A program made the translations under genes and the position numbers. The notes beneath the pieces are model-generated. The model saw only the letters and a program-made list of their open reading frames with translations, was not told the DNA's origin and ran no database searches. Shown one piece after another: positions 35,654-46,351 of a stretch of 54,449 bases of DNA; positions within the stretch are counted from its first letter, which is position 1, and each line of letters begins with the position of its first letter. Source of the DNA: Paulinella micropora (lineage: Eukaryota; Cercozoa; Imbricatea; Euglyphida); assembly GCA_009731375.1 (NCBI GenBank), contig BJOX01000036.1:722151-776599 (forward strand), in the 5' to 3' direction.

Positions 35654-36208
35654 CCACCTCAACACTCTCAAGTGGGTTTTTACTCATCGTACCGGCTTCA
35701 CCCGCCACAGCTGCAGCCCAGCGCTTTTCCCACTTGGCCCGCCATCGTCCCTAGTCAAGCTACGCCACGACCAGAGTATCCCTGTAAGTCCTTGGTCGCC
35801 TCTTATGGCTGCAGGTCAACGATTATTCTCATCGAACCTGAACACCTCAGTGACTATATCGGCACGGCATAATTGGTGCATTAAACTTGGTTCATCTCGG
35901 CTGTGCGATATATGGCCACCTAGCTTCCTACGGCTCGACGTCAGCTGAGGACCCCGATATCAACGCATCGCTACTGCGCCTCAATTGTCTCAGTCCCGCT
36001 TCCGCATCCCGATATCCGGCCCCGGCTGATCTCCGTCTACAATGCGCTACACATCGACGTACTTCTTTTTCATCTCCCTCTTAGGTTTAAAGAGACCTAT
36101 CTTTTTCTTTTCTCCTTTTCATTTTTCTGAGACAAGTCACTGACACATCGTTAGTCACTCATTCTGTACGCAACTCTACTGAACCGTTAGGTCTGGGGGG
36201 GGGGGGAG
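35654..36208. other. No gene seen
   Basis: Unique sequence after the Ty3-type remnant, possibly its 3' untranslated part. A 12-G run ends at about 36206, just before the inverted-repeat element. Confidence 0.5.
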
Positions 36209-37529
36209 CTATCAGACTGAGCACTTTAATGACCGGCCAAAATCACTACCGTTGACATCAAGTTTACTGTTTTTGACCGGCCCGTTAGATTCTCCTCTTC
36301 ACGATGTTTCAACTTCACTAACTAGTTTTCGATTTCGTTCAGGAATGACTTCAACTTCCGCGATCAAGTCAAAGTTTTTACCATTCTATTAGTGGGCCTT
36401 TTCCCCCACTCTACTGCCTTTTCCCCCAATTTCCGTGAACACGCACGTTACGGTAAATTTGTGGACACGCAGTCAAGAGAACGGAAAATAATATTTGCCG
36501 TTCACATCTATGCTTTTTTATATCATGACTGTGAAAGACTTTTTTCAAAAGCGAATCTCGGACATTTGAACCCACAACTTGGATTTGAAGCCCTCTTTCA
36601 AGTGCTACACCAGCATCTTCAAGTGTCACACGATACCAACTCACAAATCTACGTTCACTGTGATCGTACTTTGCAACCAAAGTCTGCAAACAAGTAAAAA
36701 TCTACCTAAATAAACGAAGTGACCTCTCAGCTTTTTACTTGTATTTCACCTACTCAGTCTCTGGAATTAGGACTTGATGCAGCAATAGAGGCTTTTAATA
36801 AAAGTTGAACGTTGTGTATTTATCCCTTGGGGTTGTATCCAAACTCACAATACAAACTGAACTCTGATCACAAAACCAAATGTTCTAATTTTCCGATCAT
36901 AGGCTTACAAGACACAAGTTTTGCAAGGAAAATTTATTGCACAGAAATGGAATTTATTGAAAAAATTTGTACATGTGTTCCTGAACACCTATCCTATCGA
37001 AGTGTGGAATGCAAATATTACAAAACATAGAAGGGGCTACAAATATCAACAACGAAAACGAGTGCACACACAACATTTTTCACCCCAAAAAATTCTCAAA
37101 AATAGCCAGAACGACACAGTAAAAATCGGCTGAAAAATGTGAGGGCCGGCGTGAACAACAAGCAAAAATTGTATCAAATCGGGGGAACGATAGGCTTCTA
37201 AACCAGGATGTTTCAGAAGCTGAGCTTGTAGTATGTGATAGAGTATAACTTGAATTTTTCAACAGTTTTTATTGAGTTTTCACACGGTTTCTTTTTTATA
37301 AAACTTTTTTCACTCAGTGTGAAGGCATAGTGTGACACATTGTCATGAATTTTGCGTTGGGGAGTATTTCAATGTATGTACTTTCAAATTAAAAAAAAAA
37401 GTACGTTCATAACTATAAAACTGCAAAAGCCTATCTTCCCCCCGATTTATTCACATGTCATCGACATATGAAACAGTGAAAAGTCAACGGTAGTGATTTT
37501 GGCCGGTCGTTAAAGTGCTCAGTCTGATA
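36209..37529. mobile_element. 1.3-kb DNA transposon with 47-bp terminal inverted repeats
   Basis: The left end TATCAGACTGAGCACTTTAA and onward (36210-36256) is mirrored at 37483-37529 with one mismatch over 47 bp. If the outermost TA on each side is the target duplication, the element starts CAGACTGAGC, as in TA-inserting families. The AT-rich interior holds one 101-codon ORF (36392-36697) with no recognised motif and no DDE signature, so the element is probably non-autonomous. Confidence 0.75.
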
Positions 37530-37908
37530 AATTGAAAATCAATACGTATTAGTGTTGAGTTAGTTCACAACGGTTCATCATTATATGATATAGCCGATTC
37601 AACAAATCATGTGTGGCGTTGCTGATATTGACTACTAGGTGGTCAGCTGTATAATATGAGGTAAAGTAATAAATAAAGTGCTTGACATCCTATGCCCCCC
37701 TGTTCTATGATCCACAACCACATTACCACGCGCAGTGGCAAATATGATGCATGTGCCTTGGTTAGTGACCAGGGCTTTGGCAATTGACGTGCTCGACTCA
37801 GTCATATCTCGCACCATCTATTGAGAGAGACGAGTAAGTGCACATCTCACATCTTGACAGGAAATGAGTGAAGTGCAAAATCGGGCTTCGCCACACAACT
37901 AACATGCG

Positions 37909-37943
<35 letters not shown>

Positions 37944-38560
37944 GCACGTGGCCAATTGTGCTTGGTTGTGCGGGACGACGCCTGAGAGCGGTTCCTTGGT
38001 CACGTGCTGTCATTGAACTGTGCGAAAATAACGCCACACACAACTGACATGCCAAAAGGGGGGCCAGTGGTCCATTGTGTATTGTGCTGTGGATTGTGCG
38101 GGATGAAGCCGATGCGCAGCTCCTGTGTCACATGCTTTCACTTGTCAATTGTGCTTCTTTGTGTCATGCTTTCACTTGTCAATTGTCCGGCTTGAACCCG
38201 GTCGGCAGCTCTTTGGTTACGTGCTATCACTTGTCAATTGTGCTGCTTTGTGTCACGTGTTTTCACTTATCAACAAACCCGGTAGGCAGCTCTTTGGTAA
38301 CGTGCTGGAAACCGCATTTGGAGCAGACATACAAGAGCAGGCCGTTTTTCCAGACAGTGTGCAACGCAAGGTCGTGGGGTAGGTTGTTGCAGCACTACAC
38401 ATATCAACACACATGGGGCAGGTTGTTGCAGCAATACGGCAAATCGACACACATGCAAACATTTACACAGATACACAATCAAAACACATATGCAAACATA
38501 CGCACATAATCAAAATAACAGATATATATAATCAAAATGCATATATTACACACCTACCTA
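37530..38560. repeat. Degenerate tandem repeats and a 33-G run
   Basis: A run of 33 G lies at 37910-37942. From about 37940 to 38310 a diverged unit of 60-100 bp recurs, with CACTTGTCAATTGTG and CAGCTCTTTGGT as landmarks. A second short unit (GGCAGGTTGTTGCAGCA) occurs twice at 38380-38440. No gene is visible. Confidence 0.6.
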
Positions 38561-38660
38561 CATGCCTACATACATACATACATACATACATACATACATA
38601 CATGCATACATACATACATACATACATACATACATAGATACATACATACATAGATACATA

Positions 38661-38756
<96 letters not shown>

Positions 38757-38759
38757 CAG

Positions 38760-38837
<78 letters not shown>

Positions 38838-38856
38838 TAATAATAATAATAATAAT
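38560..38856. repeat. TACA, ACT and AAT arrays
   Basis: TACA repeats, a short ACT block, then AAT/AAC repeats that are the antisense view of an element B tail. Confidence 0.95.
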
Positions 38857-39018
38857 TTATGTATCTCCTGCCAATTGCTGAGCCAAAAGGCCATGTGCAT
38901 CCAGTCCTCCATTCCATAAGGAAAGTCTCCACACCAATCGGTGGAATAAAGGAAGTTACGGCATAGAACATTACTCTAGNNNNNNNNNNGAAAGGACCGA
39001 AGGCCTATGTACTCCCTA
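38857..39018 (-). mobile_element. Element B copy
   Basis: Minus-strand copy with a 10-N gap, followed at its 3' side by the AAT/AAC array. Confidence 0.7.
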
Positions 39019-39038
39019 ATAATAATAATAATAATAAC

Positions 39039-39070
<32 letters not shown>

Positions 39071-39080
39071 TAACAATAAC

Positions 39081-39126
<46 letters not shown>

Positions 39127-39357
39127 GTGCTTCTCTGTCAATGGCTGATGCATTTCTGCACATGCGCCTCCATCGTCTCACCCGTGAGGGGAGTACGAAG
39201 AATTGACGATAGGCTCTAATGACACCCCCGCAAGGGCAGTTCCAACACTTCCAGACAGACCGGTATGTTCAATGAAAATACTGGTGGCACCGACGGGAAT
39301 CGAACTGGCGACAGGGCCCAGATGGTAGAACTTGACCACTGGGCTATCACGGTGTCC
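39127..39357 (-). mobile_element. SINE copy with one 35-bp unit
   Basis: Complete on the minus strand, from head (39357) to tail (39127). Its tail array leads directly into element B at 39018. Confidence 0.85.
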
Positions 39358-39362
39358 AATTA

Positions 39363-39398
<36 letters not shown>

Positions 39399-39570
39399 GT
39401 GTATCTCCTGCCAATTGCTGAGCCAAAAGGCCATGTGCATCCAGTCCTCCATTCCATAAGGAAAGTCTCCACACCAATCGGTGGAATAAAGGAAGTGACG
39501 GCATAGAACATTACTCTAGGAGCTTTATACCAATCAGCCCATGGAAAGGACCGATGGCCTATGTACTCCC

Positions 39571-39572
<2 letters not shown>
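39399..39572 (-). mobile_element. Element B copy
   Basis: The most complete copy. Its tail array leads into the SINE head at 39357. Confidence 0.75.
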
Positions 39573-39642
<70 letters not shown>

Positions 39643-39662
39643 CAACAACAATAATAATAATA

Positions 39663-39705
<43 letters not shown>

Positions 39706-39764
39706 TAATAATAGTAATAATAGTAATAATAGTAATAATAGTAATAATAATAATAATAATAATA

Positions 39765-39805
<41 letters not shown>

Positions 39806-40073
39806 GTGCTTCTCTGTCAATGGCTGATGCATTTCTGCACATGCGCCTCCATCGTCTCACCCGTGAGGGGAGTACGAAGAATTGACGATAAGCTCTAATG
39901 ACACCCCCGCAAGGGCAGTTCCAACACTTCCAGACGGGCCGGTATGTTCAATGAAAATACTGGTCCAGAAATAGACCGGTATGTTCAATGAAAATACTGG
40001 TGGCACCGACGGGAATCGAACTGGCGACAGGGCCCAGATGGTAGAACTTGACCACTGGGCTATCACGGTGTCC
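39806..40073 (-). mobile_element. SINE copy with two 35-bp units
   Basis: Its tail array of about 230 bp (AAT with AAC and AGT variants) leads into element B at 39572. This completes an alternating SINE, B, SINE, B row. Confidence 0.85.
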
Positions 40074-40107
<34 letters not shown>

Positions 40108-40163
40108 CATACAAACCTGATAATCAATCCAACGCTCAAATCTTGGGTTGAGCAACCTCGCCC

Positions 40164-40221
<58 letters not shown>

Positions 40222-40236
40222 TACATACATATAGGC

Positions 40237-40293
<57 letters not shown>

Positions 40294-40444
40294 CGGGAAG
40301 CATATACATACATACGTACGTACATACATACATACATACATACATACATACATACATACAGACATACATAAATGCATACATACATACATACATACATACA
40401 TACATACATAAGCGTGCTTCTCACAGAAAACGCGCAAAAGAGAA

Positions 40445-40515
<71 letters not shown>

Positions 40516-41210
40516 CCTCCCCCTATTTCTAGCAACTCCTTTTTCTCTCTCCTTTCTACCACAAACATTTTTCTCTCATTCGGATCCCCAAGACAAGGTC
40601 AAACCCCTCTGCATTTCGCCTGAACACACTAACCTTTTCACTCTCGCTCGCAGTATTCGTGAACAGTCCCTTCTCAAAACAAAGGTCTATGCCCCATTCC
40701 ATTCCTTCTTTTTTATTTATTTCCCTTCGTTTCCCCTATTTTTATTGCTCTCTTTTTGTCTCCTTCTCAATTCTTACCTTACAATATCTCTCTCTCTCTC
40801 TCTCTCTCTCTCCCACCTTTTTATTTACTCAAAGTTAGACAGGACATCTATACGTATGATCCGTGTATCTTACAACTTATGCGTTAAAGGGTAAAGATAC
40901 ATGAATCATATATTCATACATATTCTTTCACCATACAAGGGTTACGGGCAGTGGGGAGATGCATCAGCAAGGTTGAGCTTAAAACGACACTCCTATCCTT
41001 ATTTCGAATCGTATCTCATACATACCATTTGAAATAAGCGTCCATACGCACCCCTCATACTGGATAGGGAGCATAAGAGCTGCTCACCGTATTCCCAGTG
41101 TTACATGTTATCTAATATACTCTTACTATCCTTAAATTATCAAAAAACATATACTCTCTCTCTCTGTCTCCACCTCTTTATCTTCCTCTCTCTGAGAGAG
41201 AGAGAGCGAG

Positions 41211-41257
<47 letters not shown>

Positions 41258-41290
41258 GAAGAGAGAGAGGAGAGAGAGAGAGGAAGAGGA

Positions 41291-41328
<38 letters not shown>

Positions 41329-41690
41329 TCACACACACACACACACTCCTCTCCCATATATATGTATACATACATATATATTCATATATGTATATATCTA
41401 TATATACACACACACACAAATATATATATATATATATACATATGTATATATTTATATATATATATGAACACATATACATACATATATACATATGTATGTA
41501 TATATATACATGTGTGTGTATGTATACAAAACATAACCATAAAATCATATACATGCAGGTAAACATACATAGCTGACCGATGGGAGGACGGGCCATTGCC
41601 AAGGTTTGCCCAACCCAACTATTACACACAGTGGTGACACACACACACACATATATACATATATATATATATATACACACACACACGAAA
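40074..41690. repeat. Microsatellite patches with unremarkable unique sequence
   Basis: (AT)n, (AG)n, TACA and CTTT arrays near 40167-40510, unique sequence without a convincing gene at 40510-41140, then (AG)n and AT/TACA arrays to 41690. Confidence 0.8.
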
Positions 41691-42362
41691 GAAGGAGAGA
41701 ACAAAAAGAAAACAAAGAAAGAAAGAAAGAAAGAAGGAAGGAAGGAAGGAAGGAAAGTGAAGAAAAGAACAGAAAAGAAAAGAAAAGAAAAGAAAGAAAG
41801 AGAGAAAGAAAGAAAGAAAGAAAGAAGGAATGAAGGAATGAAGGAAGGAAGGAAGGAAGAAGGAAGGAAGGAAGGAAGGAAGGAAAGAAAGAAAGAAAGA
41901 GAGAGAGAGAGAAAGAGAGAAAGAAAGAAAGAAAGAAAGAAAGAATGAATGGAATGAATGGAAGGAAGGAAGGAAGGAAAGGAAGGAAGGAAGGAAGGAA
42001 GGAGGGAAGGAAGGAAGGAAGGAAGAAAGGAAGGAAGGAAGGAAGGAAGAAATCAAGGAAGGAAGGAAGGAATAAAGCAAGAATGAAAAATGCGAAGAGT
42101 TTGGGAAATAATAGACAAAAGTAGATAGAAGGAAAGGAAGGAAGGAAGGAAAGGAAGGAAGGAAAGGAAAGGAGGAAGGAAGGAAGGCAGGCGGGCAGGA
42201 AGAAAGGAAGGAAGGAAGGAAGGAAGGAAGGCAGGCAGGCAGGAAGGAAGGAAGGAAGGATGGAAGGAAGGAACGAAGGAAGGAAGGAAGGAATAAAGCA
42301 AGAATGAAAAATGCGAAGAGTTTGGGAAATAATAGACAAAAGTTGATAGAGGCGACGGATAA
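41690..42362. repeat. (GGAA)n/(GAAA)n polypurine array with an internal duplication
   Basis: About 600 bp of pure purine on the plus strand. A 60-bp unique block containing GCGAAGAGTTTGGGAAATAA occurs at about 42070 and again 221 bp later. Confidence 0.9.
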
Positions 42363-42721
42363 TGGACAGATAGGTAGCTGCAAGTATAAATTTACTATCT
42401 GAGAGTGACGAACCTGGCGCTGGAATTTCAACAACAGAGTTCCAACAACAGAGTTCCACTTGTAAGATAACGGTGCCACCAGACACAGATGCAGGTTCTA
42501 TGACAAATGCCAGTTCTACCCGACAAATGCCAATTCCTTCTCCTTTTCCAAGTGCAAACCGGCAGTGGTTTTGCTTTGCAATCTTGACCACCCAATCACT
42601 CATCCCCCGATAGTCGATGTCCCACCACCAAGTCCTCACGATCGCATGCCCAGCAGCAGTCGCTGTCACAGGGTTCCTTGGCGCCAAATATGAACAGCTT
42701 CGAAAACGAAGTAACGTATCT

Positions 42722-42765
<44 letters not shown>

Positions 42766-43241
42766 AAATTTTTTAAAAAAAAAAAAAATTTTAAAAAAAA
42801 AAAAAAAAAAATTTAAAAATTTAAANNNNNNNNNNNNNNNNNNNNNNNNNNNNNNNNNNNNNNNNNNNNNNNNNNNNNNNNNNNNNNNNNNNNNNNNNNN
42901 NNNNNNNNNNNNNNNNNNNNNNNNNNNNNNNNNNNNNNNNNNNNNNNNNNNNNNNNNNNNNNNNNNNNNNNNNNNNNNNNNNNNNNNNNNNNNNNNNNNN
43001 NNNNNNNNNNNNNNNNNNNNNNNNNNNNNNNNNNNNNNNNNNNNNNNNNNNNNNNNNNNNNNNNNNNNNNNNNNNNNNNNNNNNNNNNNNNNNNNNNNNN
43101 NNNNNNNNNNNNNNNNNNNNNNNNNNNNNNNNNNNNNNNNNNNNNNNNNNNNNNNNNNNNNNNNNNNNNNNNNNNNNNNNNNNNNNNNNNNNNNNNNNNN
43201 NNNNNNNNNNNNNNNNNNNNNNNNNNNNNNNNNNNNNNNNN
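42363..43241. other. Unique stretch, A/T homopolymers and gap
   Basis: Unique sequence to about 42720 without a recognised gene, then alternating long T and A runs, then a 416-bp gap. Confidence 0.7.
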
Positions 43242-44515
43242 GTCAAGCTGTAGCGGAGAGGTAGTATTCGCAGAGGTGAAAACAGCGAGGTCGATCCATC
43301 GTTTCTCGTCATTGTAGTAACGAGGCTCGAGCTTTGCGTTCATCCCACCTACCTTTGAAACGTCCTCATACAATAGCTTTACAAGGCCATCATGCTTGAG
43401 CTTAGCAGCAGAACCGCGCTTGTGTGTGCATGTGTTGTCAGTGTGTGTTTCAAGTGCAGAGAGAGTGAGGAAGGTAGCTTTGCATTCGCAGCAAGCATAA
43501 GGTCCTGGGTCGGGTGGCCGTTCTTTTGATAGGTCGACGAGGCCGGCACGCCTTTGTCCCATGAGATCCCATGCCTGATCTTGAAGTACAAGGTATCTGT
43601 GGGAGGCTGGGCATGTAAGAGCAATGTTAGCGCCTTCAGCAAGTAGAGCGTTCTGACGTGCTCGTTCAACGTCGGGACGTCACGTGCTCGCCAGTTCTCA
43701 AATCGCTGAAAGTTGTGCTGAGCAAGAAAGCATTTTTGTAATTTGCAAAACGTAGAGCATATTTATCAATATCGGCACGAGCAGATAGGTATGGAGAGGA
43801 GGGCAGAGCATAGTGTTGTATAAAGGAAGGGAAAGAGAGAGAAGTAAAGTCATCACCAAGGGGGAGAAGAGTGGTGATGGGGATGGAGAGGTTGATGCCG
43901 CCCGAGTGCCCTTTGTAACTGGGTTGTCATTCGCCTGTTCGCGCAGTCGATCCAGAGTAGGACAGATTTCTAAGAAGAGAGGGAGAGGGTTAGGATGATA
44001 CTTATTATCAGCATTCAAAACGGATGCAACATAGCTAGGATTCACTATCTCAAGCGCGGCCCAAATCCTGGGTGCAGCGTCTGCAAGTGATGCAGCGTAT
44101 GCAATAGGGGCAAGAGCCTTGACATCAGACAATCCGAAGCCACATGAGTGTACAGGCAGGCAGGCTTGAGCACGAACTGAGTTCTGCACGTCATCAGGTA
44201 GCGAGTGAAAGGCACCTGCATCTACACCAAAGACATGCAAGAATGTGTCGTGCATGTGATGATCGATCTGGTTGATGATGTTTGAGAAGAGAGATGTGGG
44301 GATGGTGCGCATGAGATGAACAAGATAGCTGGGCAATGTTTTGGATAAAGTGTGGTATGCAATTTGATGTTCCATTCTCTAATCTTTGAGAGCGTCAAAG
44401 ACAGGTAAGATTTTGGATAATACGTCCTTAGATATCTCGTTCATCATCTCTTGCTTCCATTCGTCGTCCTTGAAGTCGCCAATTACGCCCTTGAGCGTCT
44501 TCGTTTTTTTTTTAA
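43242..44515 (-). pseudogene. C-terminal part of a second LINE-type reverse transcriptase with putative endonuclease
   Basis: On the minus strand, one frame runs from 44500 through an in-frame TAG just upstream of 44375 to about 43900. It holds QACLPVHSCGFGLSDVKALA, a pattern common downstream of the catalytic core in LINE-like reverse transcriptases. After frame changes, a C2H2-like finger follows (ACCECKATFLTLSALETH), then KHDGLVKLLYED and EPRYYNDEKRWIDLAVF. The last resembles the start of a restriction-like endonuclease fold. The gap at 43241 cuts it. The catalytic reverse transcriptase is absent. It is not closely similar to the 29.5-32 kb fragment. Confidence 0.5.
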
Positions 44516-44526
44516 ATTTTTTTTTT

Positions 44527-45190
44527 ACAGTAAGCAACGTTTAATGAGAAAAAGACGAAAGAAAAATGAAGAAGAGCCTAATTCAAATGAATTCTGGTTC
44601 CAAGGAACGACAGTACAAGCTCGTAAGGAAATCTGGAACTAAGGTTCAACAGAAAGCTCCTGGAAAGAGTAATATAGAAGGGGCAAGAAAGAGGAAAAAG
44701 ATAGAAAGAAAGAAAGGAAAAAGGGATAAAGAAAAAGCGAGGAAAAGAAGATAGAAGAACAAAAACAGTAAAGAAGGCAAACAGGAAAAAAAGAGAAAAG
44801 GAACAAAGAAGAAGACAAACAAAAGAAAGAAACAAAAAGCGAGGAAAAGAAGATAGAAGAACAAAAACAGTAAAGAAGGCAAACAGGAAAAAAAGAGAAA
44901 AGGAACAAAGAACAAGACAAACAAAAGAAAGAAACAAACAACCAGAACAAAAGAGACAAAAACAAAACAAAAACAAAACAAAAAAGACAACAAAAGAGGC
45001 AGCAACAAGCACAAAAAAGCAAAACAAACAAACATACAAACACAAGGCCAGACAGCAGGGGAGACGATACTGAACTAGAAGGTAAGAATGGAAAGCGCCA
45101 GAGAAGGTAAGACGTAACAAGCATGGGCGCAAGTGAGATCAATTGACAGTCAGTGAGACAGCCCTTAAGGAAACTGCAGCACCTAACGCA
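44527..45190 (-). repeat. Purine-rich tandem copy A with poly(A)-like end
   Basis: On the minus strand it starts GCGTTAGGTGCTGCAG and ends TTACTGTA before an A run. The plus strand is strongly A/G-rich. It contains an internal duplication of about 100 bp that copy B lacks. Confidence 0.65.
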
Positions 45191-45292
45191 TTTTTTTTTT
45201 TTTTTAATACAGTAAGCATTTTTTTTTTAATAATTTTTTTTAAATTTTTTTTTACAGTAAGCAAAGGTTTTTTTTTTTTTTTTTTTTTTAAT

Positions 45293-45855
45293 ACAGTAAG
45301 CAAGGCTTAATGAGAAAAAGACGAAAGAAAAATGAAGAAGAGCCTAATTCAAATGAATTCTGGTTCCAAGGAACGACAGTACAAGCTCATAAGGAAATCT
45401 GGAACTAAGGTTCAACAGAAAGCTCCTGGAAAGAGTAATATAGAAGGGGCAAGAAAGAGGAAAAAAGATAGAAAGAAAGAAAGGAAAAGAAAAAGCGAGG
45501 AAAAGAAGATAGAAGAACAAAAACAGTAAAGAGGGAAAACAGGAAAAAGAACAAAAGAGAAAAGGAACAAAGAACAAGACAAACAAAGCAACAGACAAAC
45601 AACGAGAACAAAAGAGGCAAAAACAAAACAAAAACAAAACAAAAAAGACAACAAAAGAGGCAGCAACAAGCACAAAAAAGCAAGACAAACAAACAAACAA
45701 ACACAAGGCCAGACAGTAGCAGGGGAGACGATACTGAACTAGAAGGTAAGAATGAAAAGCGCCAGAGAAGGTAGGACGTAACAAGCATGGGCGCAAGTGA
45801 GATCAATTGACAGTCAGTGAGACAGCCCTTAAGGAAACTGCAGCACCTAACGCAA
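45293..45855 (-). repeat. Purine-rich tandem copy B with poly(A)-like end
   Basis: About 90 percent similar by eye to copy A and in the same orientation. Between the copies the motif TGCTTACTGTA plus poly(A) is repeated three more times (45190-45300). A retroposed-transcript origin fits. No protein was recognised. Confidence 0.65.
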
Positions 45856-46239
45856 TTCACTCGACTCGGAGGCTATCGTAGCCAGGAGGGTGGTGTGCAG
45901 AGCGTAGTAAGGCTCGACGTGGCGTACTCGCGACGCGATTATGCCGAGTGCTGCAATATCCATAAGGACAGGCCCAAGCCTGGCAACCTCACAGACATGC
46001 AGCCTCAAGCAAGTCGAGCCAAACCACTCCGCACCCCACCCCCCTCATAGACCAGAAGAAACTCCACAAGCCACAAGCATAAACATACAGAAGAGCCATG
46101 CCAGAACAAGCCCAGACCTAGCAAGCAGCAATGGATAGGAAAAAGGAAAAAAGGGAGAACAAGAAAACAAAAGGGGAGAAGAGAGAGAGAAAAGAAAGAA
46201 AAAGAAGAGAGGAAAAAATAGAAACAAAACAATAATAAA
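45856..46239. other. No gene seen
   Basis: Unique sequence (45856-46130) then A-rich sequence leading into the AAT array. Confidence 0.5.
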
Positions 46240-46248
46240 AGTAAAAGA

Positions 46249-46334
<86 letters not shown>

Positions 46335-46336
46335 TA
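46240..46336. repeat. LINE tail array, (ATT)n on the minus strand
   Basis: About 95 bp of AAT on the plus strand, starting 16 bp beyond the LINE stop codon. Confidence 0.95.
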
Positions 46337-46351
46337 ATAGGCTTCCTCAGA

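Noticed and set aside
41545-42687. 380-codon minus-strand ORF of SFLPSFLP repeats
   Set aside because: It is the translation of a (CCTT)n array. No coding support outside the repeat.
44639-45142. Minus-strand hydrophobic ORFs (Phe/Leu/Ser-rich, up to 184 codons)
   Set aside because: They are the pyrimidine-rich complement of the A/G-rich tandem copies. Frames are open in parallel and the composition reflects base bias.
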